Shown here piece by piece: positions 9,978 to 22,100 of a stretch of DNA of 64,000 bases. Position 1 is the first letter of the stretch. Every line of letters begins with the position of its first letter. The notes beneath the pieces are model-generated. The model worked only from the letters and a program-made list of their open reading frames with translations. It searched no databases and had not been told where the DNA came from. The stretch spans positions 15,022,001 to 15,086,000 of the forward strand of contig OU862919.1 of assembly GCA_917880885.1 (NCBI GenBank), written 5' to 3'. The position numbers and the translations under genes are program-made. This stretch comes from Limnephilus marmoratus (Eukaryota; Arthropoda; Insecta; Trichoptera; Limnephilidae).

Positions 9978-11074
9978 TTATAAATCGAACAAGTTTTCTT
10001 CGTCCGTTGTATCCCTGTCAAACTCGTCTAATGTCTCCAAAGGTTCCTGGCGAATACGCGGGTCATATAAGAGACCAGCTAAGCGGTAAAACTCCAGAGT
10101 AGGATCCTGCAGGCGTTCTTTGCAACTTTTCAGAAACATGTATCGAGCAAGGTTGCCGGGTATATGCGCTTTAACCCTACCAGATGACGAGATGGAAGAC
10201 TTGGCTGCTCGCCAAGATGACTCGATGGCATTTGTATGGGCTCCAGAAACAGGATCCTTGAAATTTAATGAATGATTCACCGTTTGGTGAACGTACCCTA
10301 AGGCTGACAAGCAATCATATGCCTTCCAGCAGTCACTGATAATAGTTGTACCTTTCTCGATCCATTTTTCAATTATGGGCATTAAAGTTTCGGAACTCCG
10401 AGACTCGACGGCTACCATAAACACACGGCCGGAACCACGTTCATAGCCGCCGAAGACCCATTGTCCTTCAACATAATGCCCACGATGATATTTTCTCTTA
10501 CCAAACTTGGATTCGTCAATTTCAACGATCTTACCAGGGCCACCGATCTTTTCTAAGCGACACAAAAAAGAACCAAGTATGACTTCCCGGCAAAAAGAGG
10601 ACCAGTCTACTAAGGCTTCCGTCGCCAGCTCTAGCTGTAAGCCAGTACACCGTAACGACACACCTTGCACCCAAAAATTGACAAATCCAAGTATTTTCCA
10701 AATTGGCAAATGAGATCTTGCAAAAAACGTCCCGGTTCGAAACGCAACTCTTTTGTCACACCGCTTAGCCTTCTTCTTGCCCTGCGCTAAGTTGCCATAG
10801 CAAACCCATCGAAACCCATCGATACTAAAAAAAAAACTTTCTTTAACACACTTTATACAAAAGAATATTCGCAGGTAAAAAAATGCATAACCATAAAAAA
10901 AATATCTCACCGAGCTTCTTCCGACCTCAACTGCAGCGCTTTCCCACAGTCCGGACAATTATAAGTGCCACTTTGCGGAATTAGACCCCATTCCACTAAT
11001 TTGTCCAACATTACATTTTTCTCACCACAGATCTCCAGTATTTTCTTTAAATTCATCATTTTTAAATTCGCCAT
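9978..11074 (-). CDS. Merlin transposase (IS1595/ISXO2-like DDE), two exons
   Basis: The enzyme would cut and move the surrounding element. Exon 1 is 11074-10911 and exon 2 is 10824-9978. The 86-bp intron starts GTGAG and ends TTTTAG, and joining gives 337 codons including the stop, with no interruption. The start ATG at 11074 has an AAAATGG context. The N-terminal third has a zinc-ribbon pattern (YNCPDCGKALQLR, then a second pair of Cys in WVCYG and KRCDKR) and the helix RTGTFFARSHLPIWK. The catalytic half has VEIDESKFGKRKYHRGHYVE, then IISDCWKAYD and NAIESSW, which give the D, D and E positions; G-x-W-V-F-G-G also fits the ISXO2-like domain. The length is normal for the family. Without the intron, the zinc ribbon would be cut off. 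No damage is visible, so the copy may be active. Confidence 0.88.
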
Positions 11075-11267
11075 TTTCAAATTCGAAAAAACAACAATGA
11101 ATGAAAACCATAGAAAAATTAAAAATATACCGGAAACTAATATACAGGAACATGTACTGGCAGTGTTACCAAGTCTCAAAAATATTTATCCCTATATTAT
11201 GAATTTAAGACTATCTCAACGGCCGTATTCAACCAAAAGTATGAAAATTCGTAGTCTTAAAAATGCG

Positions 11268-11287
11268 TAACCTAACCTAACCTAACG
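11268..11287 (+). repeat. Short CCTAA run, insect-telomere-like
   Basis: TAACCTAACCTAACCTAAC gives between three and four units of CCTAA, the complement of the insect telomere repeat TTAGG. It directly precedes the minisatellite. It is too short and too internal to be a telomere. Confidence 0.6.
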
Positions 11288-12356
11288 CTAGGTTTGTGTA
11301 ACATGGTTTGTGCCCCTTTATACCGCCTGCTCGCGTCAATTTAAAAAAACAGCCTACGTTTTCAAGTAGTTTATCGGCTACGCTAGGTTTGTGTAACATG
11401 GTTTGTGCCCCTTTATACCGCCTGCTCGCGTCAATTTAAAAAAACAGCCTACGTTTTCAAGTAGTTTAGCGGCTACGCTAGGTTTGTGTAACATGGTTTG
11501 TGCCCCTTTATACCGCCTGCTCGCGTCAATTTAAAAAAACAGCCTACGTTTTCAAGTAGTTTAGCGGCTACGCTAGGTTTGTGTAACATGGTTTGTGCCC
11601 CTTTATACCGCCTGCTCGCGTCAATTTAAAAAAACAGCCTACGTTTTCAAGTAGTTTATCGGCTACGCTAGGTTTGTGTAACATGGTTTGTGCCCCTTTA
11701 TACCGCCTGCTCGCGTCAATTTAAAAAAACAGCCTACGTTTTCAAGTAGTTTAGCGGCTACGCTAGGTTTGTGTAACATGGTTTGTGCCCCTTTATACCG
11801 CCTGCTCGCGTCAATTTAAAAAAACAGCCTACGTTTTCAAGTAGTTTAGCGGCTACGCTAGGTTTGTGTAACATGGTTTGTGCCCCTTTATACCGCCTGC
11901 TCGCGTCAATTTAAAAAAACAGCCTACGTTTTCAAGTAGTTTAGCGGCTACGCTAGGTTTGTGTAACATGGTTTGTGCCCCTTTATACCGCCTGCTCGCG
12001 TCAATTTAAAAAAACAGCCTACGTTTTCAAGTAGTTTAGCGGCTACGCTAGGTTTGTGTAACATGGTTTGTGCCCCTTTATACCGCCTGCTCGCGTCAAT
12101 TTAAAAAAACAGCCTACGTTTTCAAGTAGTTTAGCGGCTACGCTAGGTTTGTGTAACATGGTTTGTGCCCCTTTATACCGCCTGCTCGCGTCAATTTAAA
12201 AAAACAGCCTACGTTTTCAAGTAGTTTAGCGGCTACGCTAGGTTTGTGTAACATGGTTTGTGCCCCTTTATACCGCCTGCTCGCGTCAATTTTAAAAAAC
12301 ATCCCTGTTTTCAAATAGTTTAGCGGCTACGCTAGGTTTGTGTAACATGGTTTGTG
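11286..12356 (+). repeat. 95-bp minisatellite, about 11 units
   Basis: Units start CGCTAGGTTTGTGTAACATG at 11286, 11381, 11476 and so on every 95 bp, ending with a diverged 11th unit and a 27-bp partial unit. The units look nearly identical. The only clear variant is TTATCGG against TTAGCGG at the unit end; reading in order, units 1 and 4 have T and the others G, hinting at duplication of three-unit blocks. The array lies inside the Merlin element, upstream of the transposase start. Confidence 0.95.
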
Positions 12357-12399
12357 ATTTTATAAAAAATAAGTACTTAAAATATAAACATGTTATTTT

Positions 12400-12832
12400 A
12401 CGTTATTGATATTAATGGCAACACTTAATTTTGTGTGGTAAAAACATCTATGTTATCTTGTTTTCTATGATTTTGTACTGCGTGTGTCAGAACCAGCTTC
12501 CGAAATGAATATTTTCATGTACTGTGTGTATAGAAAATTTAAAAGTCGTTTAATTCAGTAAATATTGCTTGCCGCCGCCTAATTCTTTCAGATTCGGATT
12601 CCCCGGCCCATTGTTAGTATAAAAATAACTAGTTTGATTTTCTAGGAAACAAAATGCTTCCAAAATGGCTATTTTTCCTATGAGTGTATAAAATTTTTTA
12701 AAGTCGTTTAATTCAGTTAATATTGCTTGCCCCCGCCTAATTCTTTCAGATTCGGATTCCCCGACCCCAAATTAGTATAAAAATAATTAGTTTGATTTTC
12801 TAGGAATTTCGCCCCTAAACCGAAATTTAGCC
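12400..12832 (-). repeat. Merlin right terminal inverted repeat
   Basis: Mirror of 9538-9968, with matching inner boundary sequence AATGGCAACACTTAATTTTG and two tandem subunits. It ends CCGAAATTTAGCC before the target duplication. Confidence 0.8.
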
Positions 12833-12840
12833 CAACACGC

Positions 12841-13644
12841 ATTGTAAGATCACGTTTTAGTCCGCGAAAATATAATTTGCTTACGAATTGTAGTCATTTT
12901 TACAAAAAGCGTAAATTGCTGGCTGCGTAAAACACTTAATTATAATTCCCAAATCGACGAAAAAATTTCGAGCTTGTTCCCAAAATTGAATATTTTGATA
13001 CACTATTTAATTAAACGCAAATGTGTTGTAATTTACCCAACTCACTGATTTTCACTTTTAGATTCACTACGCAACCCTATTAAACGGTACGGTTTTATAA
13101 CCGTTTTTACGAACATTCAGTGTACAAGACCCGTAGGCCTGCACAAAAACTGTAAACAATAAGCACTGGTACACAGAGACGCCTGACAATTCCAATGTCT
13201 TGATAGAGATGTATTCTCGCTTTGACAGCTGTTGAAGTTCTGCAGTAGAGTATCTGGTTACCGAAGCATCCATGCTGGGTATCTTCCGCCACGCATCATG
13301 AGATGGAATGCTCTTGCATCGGAGTATGTAGGCTGCGCTGGACGCTGGTTGTGTATTATGTGAGATGGGCTGCGCTCCAGGTGATGTATATTCTCGAGTT
13401 TGTTATGTATCCAAGGGAACAGAATCCTAGGCGGGGGCGTTCACAGCAACTCTTAAGTAGGCCGGCTTGTCATTGCATGGCGGTGGGTCGCTAGCATCCT
13501 AGGCTAGGGCGGCGCAGCCACTCACATCTTGATTGGCTCCAGGGTATCGGTCTGCATTCTATTGGGCGTGCTGCAAGTGCATAGCACGCATCTCTAAATG
13601 GTGTCATCATTTGATAGACAGGGTCATCATCAGGTAGGTCTGCG
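12841..13644. other. Intergenic DNA without recognised genes
   Basis: GC content rises from about 13300. Short open frames here show no motif and are not supported. Confidence 0.4.
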
Positions 13645-14215
13645 TTCAAAGGAGCCCGAGGATGGCCAGGGCTTCGGCGTTATCATCAGGGCAGAGAGAT
13701 GCAAGGCTCGATGCAAAGGGGCCCCGGGCTAGCAGCCCAGATCAAGATGATCAGGAGTAGCGCAGCGACATCAAGAGCTTGGTAAGAATCAGCGAGTTCA
13801 AAGGAGCCCAAGGATGGCCATGGGGCTTCGGCGTTATCATCAGGGCAGAGAGATGCAAGGCTCGATGCAAGGGGGCCCCGGGCTAGTAGCCCAGAGCAAG
13901 ATAGTCAGGAGTAGCGCAGTGACTTCAAGGGCTTGGTAAGGATCAGCAAGTCCAAAGGAGCCCAAGGATGGCCATGGGGCTTCGGCGTTATTATCAGGGC
14001 AGAGAGATGCAAGGCTCGATGCAAGGGGACCCCGGGCCAGCAGCCCAGAGCAAGATGGTCAGGAGTAGCACAGCGACTTCAAGGGCTTGGTAAGAATCAG
14101 CAAGTCCAAAGGAGCCCAAGGATGGCCATGGGGCTTCGATGTTATCATCAGGGCAGAGAGATGCAAGGCTCGATGCAAGGGGCCCCCGGTCCGGAACAAG
14201 ATGGTCAGGGCTCAG
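13645..14215 (+). repeat. Tandem array of ~153-bp units, about 3.7 copies
   Basis: Units start at TTCAAAGGAGCCC (13645, 13797) or TCCAAAGGAGCCC (13951, 14105) and contain GGGCAGAGAGATGCAAGGCT and GATGCAAGGGG. Spacing is 152-154 bp. The array is GC-rich in contrast to its surroundings. It can be read in frame for short stretches but shows no gene-like constraint. Confidence 0.9.
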
Positions 14216-14277
14216 GCGTCAGCGTTTTGTAGGTATTATCCCATCGGGTGCTTGAGATGAAAGAGTTGCGTCTTGGA

Positions 14278-14417
14278 GCCTCGAAAGGTGACGGCGAGAC
14301 TGACGTCTTAAAGTTCCAACCGGTGTCGGCGAGTCTGGCATCTTGAAGTTCCAACCGGTGATGGCGAGACTGGCGTCTTGATGTTCCAACCGGTGACGGC
14401 GATACTGGCGTCTTGAA
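14278..14417 (+). repeat. 35-bp tandem repeat, four copies
   Basis: GTTCCAACCGGTG recurs at 14313, 14348 and 14383, with a diverged first unit (CCTCGAAAGGTG) at 14278. The unit is 35 bp, which is not a multiple of three, so all three frames are used in turn and coding is unlikely. Confidence 0.9.
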
Positions 14418-15660
14418 TCGAATAGACAATCTGAAGAGATGTTGCTACGATCACTTGTCCGTGGAGACTGAATACCAACTGCTTTCTTCTCAGCCATTTT
14501 ATAGGGCTCAGTTCCATTGGTTTTACAATATTTTAAATTCTTGTAATAATTTTCATTTCTGCGTGAATTATCCCAGGTTGTAATTTCAGTGTAACAAAAT
14601 TATTTCTATTTTCGGGAGCATGAATCACCTCACATTGAAAGTGTTGCGAAATCAATATTCCGGTGATGAGCCGTGAAATGAAGAATATTTCCTCTTCGAT
14701 AAAAATGCATGAAATTAAGAGTTTGCCATGGTTTCATATAATACGTTCGATATATTCAGATTTTAAAAGAAAAGTCCCACAGTGGACTGCACAGAGTGCA
14801 CAGCCTTAGTTTAGATTTTATGTTAGGGCAAAATATCTAATTTTTAAATAATTTTTTTTTTTTAATGTATGTTTATTATGTTGTAATTTTTAAAATACTG
14901 TAAGTTTAGTATAAAATATGTACAAATAAAAGGGAAAAAAAGTTTAAAATAAAATACTTACATAACTTAATGATATTTTAATAACTTCTTAGCATAAGAA
15001 AATTGACTTATTTTAAGAGTTTTATTTTTTAAAATTGCTACGCTTTGTAAGACATGGATAACAGACATACATATTTTTAGACCATTTGATTGCGTATTTA
15101 ATCAAAGTCGGATTTCGTGATTTTTAAAGGTCACTTTTTAGGTAATATAAAATTATCAATCCCAGAATAATTCAAATATCCCGTGATTTTTTGCGAATCT
15201 GCGGTATAATAAGAATGTAGGATGAAATTTTGTGCTGCAATAAATATATCTTATCAAACCCTTATATTTTTTAACTGGATGATTGGTTATCACAATTTTT
15301 AAAACCATTAAAATTGTGTCGTTTTTATAACCAGAAGCATCCGCCTTTATTTACAAGTGAATTATTAATCACAGAATGGCCGCTAGATGAATTTTAAAAA
15401 ATGAAATAATACTATGAAAAAAAATTAAGCCCTTGAAAAATATTTGGCAAGGTTTGCATATTTTATAATAAATATCAAAAGATTTTTTTTAACAAATAGT
15501 TACTTTTGTAGTGCCTTGGTCTAATTAAATATGTTTTTTGGTTTCGTATAATGCAGTAATTACAGTTTTCACGATAAAAACCATCGGTAAGCATCGGTAA
15601 AACGATCGGTAAAACTTTATCTTTGTTTGTGGTCAAAATTTAAGTATTTTTTAAACATAA
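14418..15660. other. AT-rich DNA downstream of ALP1
   Basis: No gene, terminal repeat or tandem array recognised. It lies beyond the ALP1 poly(A) signal. Confidence 0.45.
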
Positions 15661-15671
15661 ATTTGTCAACT

Positions 15672-15677
15672 TTTATT
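15672..15677 (-). terminator. Probable poly(A) signal of ALP1
   Basis: AATAAA on the minus strand, about 154 nt past the ALP1 stop codon. It is the first canonical hexamer found downstream. Confidence 0.6.
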
Positions 15678-15830
15678 ACTAAAATCTGAAAGGGTCTTCC
15701 ATCTGCTTTCAAGAATAGTACTATATTTTGAAAATATTCTAAAATCGAAAGTAATGCGAAAATGTTTTCAGTGCAATCTGCACTCACGTAAACATGGGCA
15801 AAATATTGAATAATATCACAGGCTTTAGGG

Positions 15831-16102
15831 TTAATGTGGTAAGAACAATGTTGTTAAAATCAGGGCGATCCATGATGACACTAAAATTGTTAGTTTAAAT
15901 TGAGATTGATTGGCGCTAGAGCATCCATAGAGTTCTTCGTCAAGGCACATGACATATCCCATCATGTGAGGAAGGAGGTTCTGCTCATAACTCCCAGTGA
16001 AGAGATGTTGCCAAGGACCATGAGCGAAAACTGCTACATCCTCTCCTGCATGGGTTTCCATGGTCATTGGTACCATCCCCGGGAACATAAACTTAGGGTT
16101 CC
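15831..16102 (-). CDS. ALP1 exon 7 (C terminus and GPI signal)
   Basis: The acceptor is TTTTTCAG before GGAACCC. It encodes residues 458-547: metal ligand His475 in [17 protein letters not shown], the conserved [12 protein letters not shown] segment, then the hydrophobic GPI-anchor signal and TAA. The first two bases complete the Arg codon begun in exon 6. Confidence 0.95.
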
Positions 16103-19100
16103 CTGAAAAACAAATCAAAGAAACAGGTAAATAAATAAATAAGTGATTATTTAACACCTTATAAGAAATCAAGTCCATTATAGGTACATTACTATATTTC
16201 AAATACCAAATAAATAACAAAATTTAGAAAAAGTCAAAGAAATCAGGGATCTTGGAGTTATGTTTGACACCCAATTAAATTTTTTAAATCACATACAACA
16301 AATAACCAACAAAGCCATGAAGACACTAGGATTTATAATCAGAACCATCAAAGACTTTGATTCGTTAGAAGTTATAAAAATTGTATATTTGTCACTAGTA
16401 CGCAGCTTGCTGGAATACAATTCCATAGTTTGGTCCCCATATTATCAAATTCATAGAAACAATATTGAACGAGTGCAGCACAAAATTTTACGATTAATTA
16501 ATTTCAAGTTACATATACCTATTCAACACATTAACTATACGTTCTTACTAAATACACTAAAATTGCATTTCCTAGAAAACAAAAGAAAAATATTTAAACT
16601 TTTTTGTTTAAAATTATTCACTCCGAATTAGACTGTTGTGAACTCCTGCATCTCATTGACTTTAAGGTACCAACTCGAGCGACAAGGCAAAACATAGTAT
16701 TCGGCAACAATAATTCTGGAACCAACTACCTAATATATGCACTTATTCTTCGATTTCACACACTTTCAAACAAATTCACCTCAAGTATCAATGTATTTAA
16801 TACAAAGTTACCATTATTTAAGAAATACTTGAATGGTATTTTTATCTAGTGAAGAATCACATAGCACATTGCATATATTTGTGAATTTTTATTTTTATCT
16901 ACAATATAAAAACCTCTTGCCGTTTTCTTTTTTATGTACTGTGACATTTGATTTGATTTGTCAAGAATTGTTTTTATGTAAATTTTGTAAATACACAATG
17001 TATACTATTTTATGCCATCTGCAACTTTTAAAACTTTCTCTTGTATTGTAATGCATTATTTTTACTAAAATTTATCTTTATAACTTTCACTTATGAGATT
17101 TAACTTTTTCAAGTTCATCTTTTTTATTTAAAACTGGGTCTCTTATTATAAAATTATCATGTAAAAGCCCATCAAGGCGTTAAAATATTAATAAATAAAA
17201 AAATAAATGAATTACTAAACAAGTGAACTGAAAATGAAGAGTCTCGACTGAGACATAAAAATAGATCGATTTCTGCTTTATGGTTCAGATTATACCTCGT
17301 GCCATCCTAATATTCATGTAAAGACCTACCGGTACACGAAACACGAGACGGCCTTCGAGGAGTAAGGCTCTCGACTATCTATCCGGAGGTAGCGGGTTCA
17401 AATGCCGACGGGCTTGAAATGGCTTTGCCCTGTTTGATGACCAGATCTGAAAAGCCAGGTACTTCCCCACTTTCTTTCTCCAACTCCTTCCCCTCTGCAC
17501 TACCTTCAGCTAGTCCTGGGTCGATCGATCGTTTTACAAGACCCGGGTCGCTCACGATACATTGGCGTCACGAGCGGGTCGCGAAGACCCGCTCTTTTCG
17601 CGACATAAAATATGAAACTCGATTACGCTTCACCCAGCTACTTTCTACTATCTGAGTCGAGAGAGCGGGTGGCGAAACCCGGGTGTTGACAACACGTTCG
17701 CTCTCTCATACATTTATCTATCGTCGCTCGCCCCGCCACATCTGCACCCGAAACCCAGGTTGCAGTAGTAGAGCGGTTGCGAGAAGTGGGTCACGAGACC
17801 AGGGTGCTGAGGAAAATATGACCCGCTCGCTCTCTGGTAGTCCGTGAGCGGGTTTCAATGAGCGGATTATTCACGACCGACCCAGGACTGCCTTCAGCAT
17901 CATAATACATCCCGATAAGTAGTGCCATAGTCTCGCTGTACGGTTGGGAGCAGTTGGGATTCTTTTGACTCTTATGGCTCTTGGACTATTCTCAGAAAAA
18001 ATAAAGAATTCTGGCTGGGGACGATATCGCATGGATCGATAAGGTGAGGAAAGGATAAGGAATCGACGTAAGTAAGTAATGTAAGAAGACCCTGCACAGA
18101 AAAGTCCCACAATGGCAGCGCTTCAAACCTTGATTCCTTACCAGTCTTGCTTAAAATGAATAAGTGGACATACGTGCAACAAAATCCGCTTCTTTGGCAA
18201 TGTCAGAGCGTTCCATCTCAAGCGATTTCTCGTTTACGTGTTCCGGTCTGTACCCTGGACCATTAGCGTAGCTCAGAGTAATGTATTGCAGCTTATCTTT
18301 GGCAGTGTAAAGATCAGAGGCCCCCAAAATATCATTTCCCCTGCTGGGGTATCCATCTATGGTCATAGTATGGCTGTGATCGGAAGACACGACTATCAGC
18401 GTATCGGCGGAATCAGTTAGACTCAAAGCTTTGTCCACTGCCTTTGCCAGTTCAACGGTTTCGTCGAGGGCGATGTGGGCTTGCGTATCGTGGTGAGCGT
18501 GGTCTATCCTCCCACCTAGAATGTAAATACATAATTATTTTTCATAATATTTTTCTGTGTAAGTGATCTCCCCACTAAGAAGATACGGTCACAAAACCTG
18601 GATGATGAACGACGGTCGTAAGAGTGAGTTATAAGCTACCGAAGATTGATGAGAGTCATAATCATTTTTGAAGACAGTCATTTTTGAAGATTGTTGGGAG
18701 TCACAAAATGAGATCGAGTGAGAAACTCATCGATACGAGATGTGCTCGAAATCAAACCCCCTGGGATGTCAACTAATCTATATTGTGTGATCTGTTTCTT
18801 AGGACGAATCGTTTGCAAACGGAAAATAATTGCTACGCGTTCACAATGCGCTACTCTATTTCATTCACATAAAATATTCTTTATGTATAGACTATTCCAT
18901 AAGGAATAGAACAAAAATTGAGATGGATTGAATATTGGATTTCTATTTTTAACTGGCGTTCTATGACACAGAAACCGCCTTGCACCGAAGTGGGGAGAAT
19001 AGATTCACGCGTTCGTCACTCCCGTTTCCCAGATTCCTACCCACTCCTCGTACTAGTTTCCTTGCCAAAACTTTCTTTTCTTTCCTTAAAAATACCCTCC

Positions 19101-22100
19101 CAAGCGTCCCCAAAGATGTCATAGGTCACAAGGGGGATTATTTTCGTCAGGGCCTCTCGAGTGGAGCTAATGTAAAAAGATTCTGTGAAAAAGATCATAC
19201 ATAAGATGAGGTTGGGACCCACCATTAGCCTGTTTATATGTCGCAGATGGGATGGCTTGAAAATGTTCTCAGAATGCAATGATGGTGACTTCCGTACAAA
19301 ATACTGGCCACAATTCCACAGGGAAGGTGTCCAGTTGGGCGCCCCAGGCAAAGCTCTGTAAATTAGCTTCACCGAGCACAAGATAAAGAAAGACATATTC
19401 TTGAAAATGATGAAGTCATAATGCAGATCGTTACTTTCTAGTTTTCGATGGTTTTGTAGGATTTTTTTATGAATGGGGTTACCTTCAACAAACAAGAAGA
19501 ATCCTTTTTCATTTTTGGATAACACTTTTATAGCCGCTTCTGTCATGTATTCCAATGCTGGCTGAGTTTCTTTGGCCAAAATTTGATAATCCATGTGATC
19601 CTCATTGAAGAGCCCAAAAATGTTTTCAGTGTTGTTAGCGATGGCTTCTAAAAGCTCGGCATTGGTCTCTACATATTTGTAGTTGGCACCAGCACTCGCT
19701 TTACCCTTCTTCCATTCATCGACAAGGTTTTGTCCATCTAGTCTCTCGCCTCCGACATCAACCGGGTAAAATTTCTTTCGACCACCTCCAAGAATCACCT
19801 GCAAAAATTATTTTCTGTCAGAAACCACGGAAACCATTGAAATCAAAACAATCTTATCATGTTAACATTCCCGTAGCCTCAATGGCAATTAACGTTCCCT
19901 GACTTCTTCTACCTTCAATACCTCGGCAGACTTACAGATTGCCAGCCATTAATTTTAGTTATTCCATAAATGAATATCGATGATAAATGATAACAGAGGT
20001 CAGGTAACGTGAAGTGCCATCTCGGATACGGGAAGATTGTGTACTATAAAATATTATATTCTGGTAGGTACCTGAAACATATTCCCCGGCTTGTTTTTGA
20101 CAAGTTGGGTGGCAATGTCCTGGCAAACCAAAGGATCAACTCCATCCTTCAACATATCAGCATCGCTTTCCCAATTTCTGCAGGAAGTGTAAGCGTAAGC
20201 ACCGGCTGGTGAGGCGTGGGTGATTCTAGTTGTGGTAACAATGCCTAATAATAAAAAAAATCATTTTTAATTACTTCATCAAAATTTTATGAAATGTTAC
20301 TATTAAGTTTTGCATGTTTGCATAGCAACGCTTTTGCATGACGGTGGGAACGTATTTAGCTGTCTCGGACGGCAAATTCCAGGGGCTGTTATTTCAGTTG
20401 AACAATAAGTATATAGTTTCCATATTTCGCACAAAACTGTACACATTGATAAATAATATATAAAGAATCTGCTCTGCTGGTTTGAATATTTTGAAGAATT
20501 TCTTTCAGGACATTGACAGTCAACTTGTCATTGACAGTCCTTTATTTATCATTTTTAGATAGGAGGCATGCTCAGAAAGTAAGTGAACTGATTATTCTTT
20601 TCTTTTTTTTAAACGTGTAATAGAAAAAAATTACAGGTTATTGTTGACACACTTGTTAACTGTTTTTTCAAATAATCGCCAACCCGTTCAATGCATGTGG
20701 TGAGCCGTGGCACAAGTTTCTTTATGCCCTCCTCGAAGAATTCTCCCGCCAGCTCCGTCCCCCACTTCAAGACACCACAACTTTCTGCACCTGCTCGTCA
20801 GTTGAAAATTTATTTTCATCCATACATGCCTTCAGGAAAGTGAAAAGATGATAATCTGAAGACGCTAAGTCAGGGAATTACGGTGGGTGGTTCAAAACAT
20901 CCCAACCAAATGATTCCAAGAGCGTATTGGTGACTAAAGCTGTGTGAGGACGAACGGTTTCGCGAAATAAGCTCACTTCTCTGGTCAGCATTCCTCTCCT
21001 TTTGTTTTGAATGCTCCTCTTGAGATTTTTTAAGGTATCACAATATTGTTGTGCATTGATGGTCTCAACTTGATGCAGAAATTCGACAAAAATGATGCCT
21101 TTTCGGTCCCAAAATACTGAGGGCATGATTTTTTTGCACCAAAATTGTGGTTTTCAATTCTTTGATGGATGGGGAATTGGTGTGACGCCACTTTGACGAC
21201 TGATTTTTTCTCAGGCGTGTATCCTCACCTTTTTTCTTGTAGGTGTTATTCCTTCTGTGAGTGAAAAGCGGATCACAGCATTTGGCGGGATTTTTTGCCG
21301 ATATCTTTCATGCAACTGGATACTACAACGTGATCTTACGTACTACAATGTTTCTGAGATGCTCGTTCTGGTCAGGAGACCCCTCTCTCCACTCAGTGTT
21401 GCCAACCCTCAAAAACTAATAACCACCACCCGTCATGGTCACAGGACATTTACTTTCTGAATATGAAGTATATTCTCAGGGTACGGATAACGTGACAATA
21501 TTTAATCCTATTACGTGTTTTACCATCATTACAAGCGGAAAATATTGTTTGCGCAATGTTAGAGGAAGTAGCTTTCAGAGGATTGAACCCGCGAAATTGG
21601 AGGTGGTCAGGACTCTCCAAAGGTTATAATGTCGGTGACATATGTTTGTTTATTTGTTATATGCACAATAATCAGCAATTTGTATTTACCAGTACTCTTT
21701 CCCGCATTTACGGCATGGTATGCGATCGAATCGACAAAGTAACTCTCGTTGGTCATCGCTTTGCAATCCTGAAATTGTACAGAAGCAGAAACGCCGATGG
21801 TTCCAATGTTGTTCTTTACTCCACCGAGGTAGGCAGTGGCAGAACAGGCAGAATCGGCCACCTGGGCGTCAACACAGTATGTCTGAAATTAAAACAAGTA
21901 GTTTGGAAAAGATGTGTCAAAGAGGCGCAAGACAAGAACTGACCATCTTACCCATACTAGAAAGAGGATCTTTCGAAATTAAAATGAATCACAAACTCCT
22001 GAAACCGTGGAGGTGAAGAGAGGCTGAGAATGATTCCCAGTGAGACGGGTTATGTAAAAAGTAAAATAATGTTATTTCTACATTTGATACTGACAATTTA

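Larger units (their letters stand above)
9538..12832 (-). mobile_element. Complete Merlin-superfamily DNA transposon
   Basis: The 3295-bp element is flanked by the 8-bp duplication CAACACGC. Both ends begin GG and share AATTTCGGTTTAGGGGCG as an inverted repeat. The inverted repeats are long, about 430 bp each (to roughly 9968 and from roughly 12400). Each arm contains two tandem copies of a ~160-bp subunit (CCGAATCTGAAAGAATTAGG at 9618 and 9772, mirrored at 12580-12600 and 12740-12760). The element encodes an IS1595/ISXO2-like transposase on the minus strand and carries an 11-unit minisatellite. Merlin elements are known for IS1016/IS1595-type transposases and 8-9 bp target duplications, which fits. 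Confidence 0.9.

Noticed and set aside
10911..11179. Longer N-terminus for the Merlin transposase, starting at 11179
   Set aside because: The first codon there is TTG; the first ATG with good context is 11074, giving a normal family length.
11268..11287. True telomere or interstitial telomere block
   Set aside because: Fewer than four CCTAA units; too short.
11286..12356. CRISPR-like array
   Set aside because: Units are continuous 95-bp copies without variable spacers, inside a eukaryotic transposon.
13933..14232. 99-codon open frame in the 153-bp array
   Set aside because: It is produced by the tandem repeat; the unit length is not a multiple of three throughout and no motif is present.
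15900..16106. Plus-strand open frame over ALP1 exon 7
   Set aside because: Antisense shadow of a well-supported exon.
19037..19482. Continuation of ALP1 exon 5 past GTAACC
   Set aside because: The open frame runs into intron sequence and a retroelement; the conserved [10 protein letters not shown] motif requires splicing to 18515.
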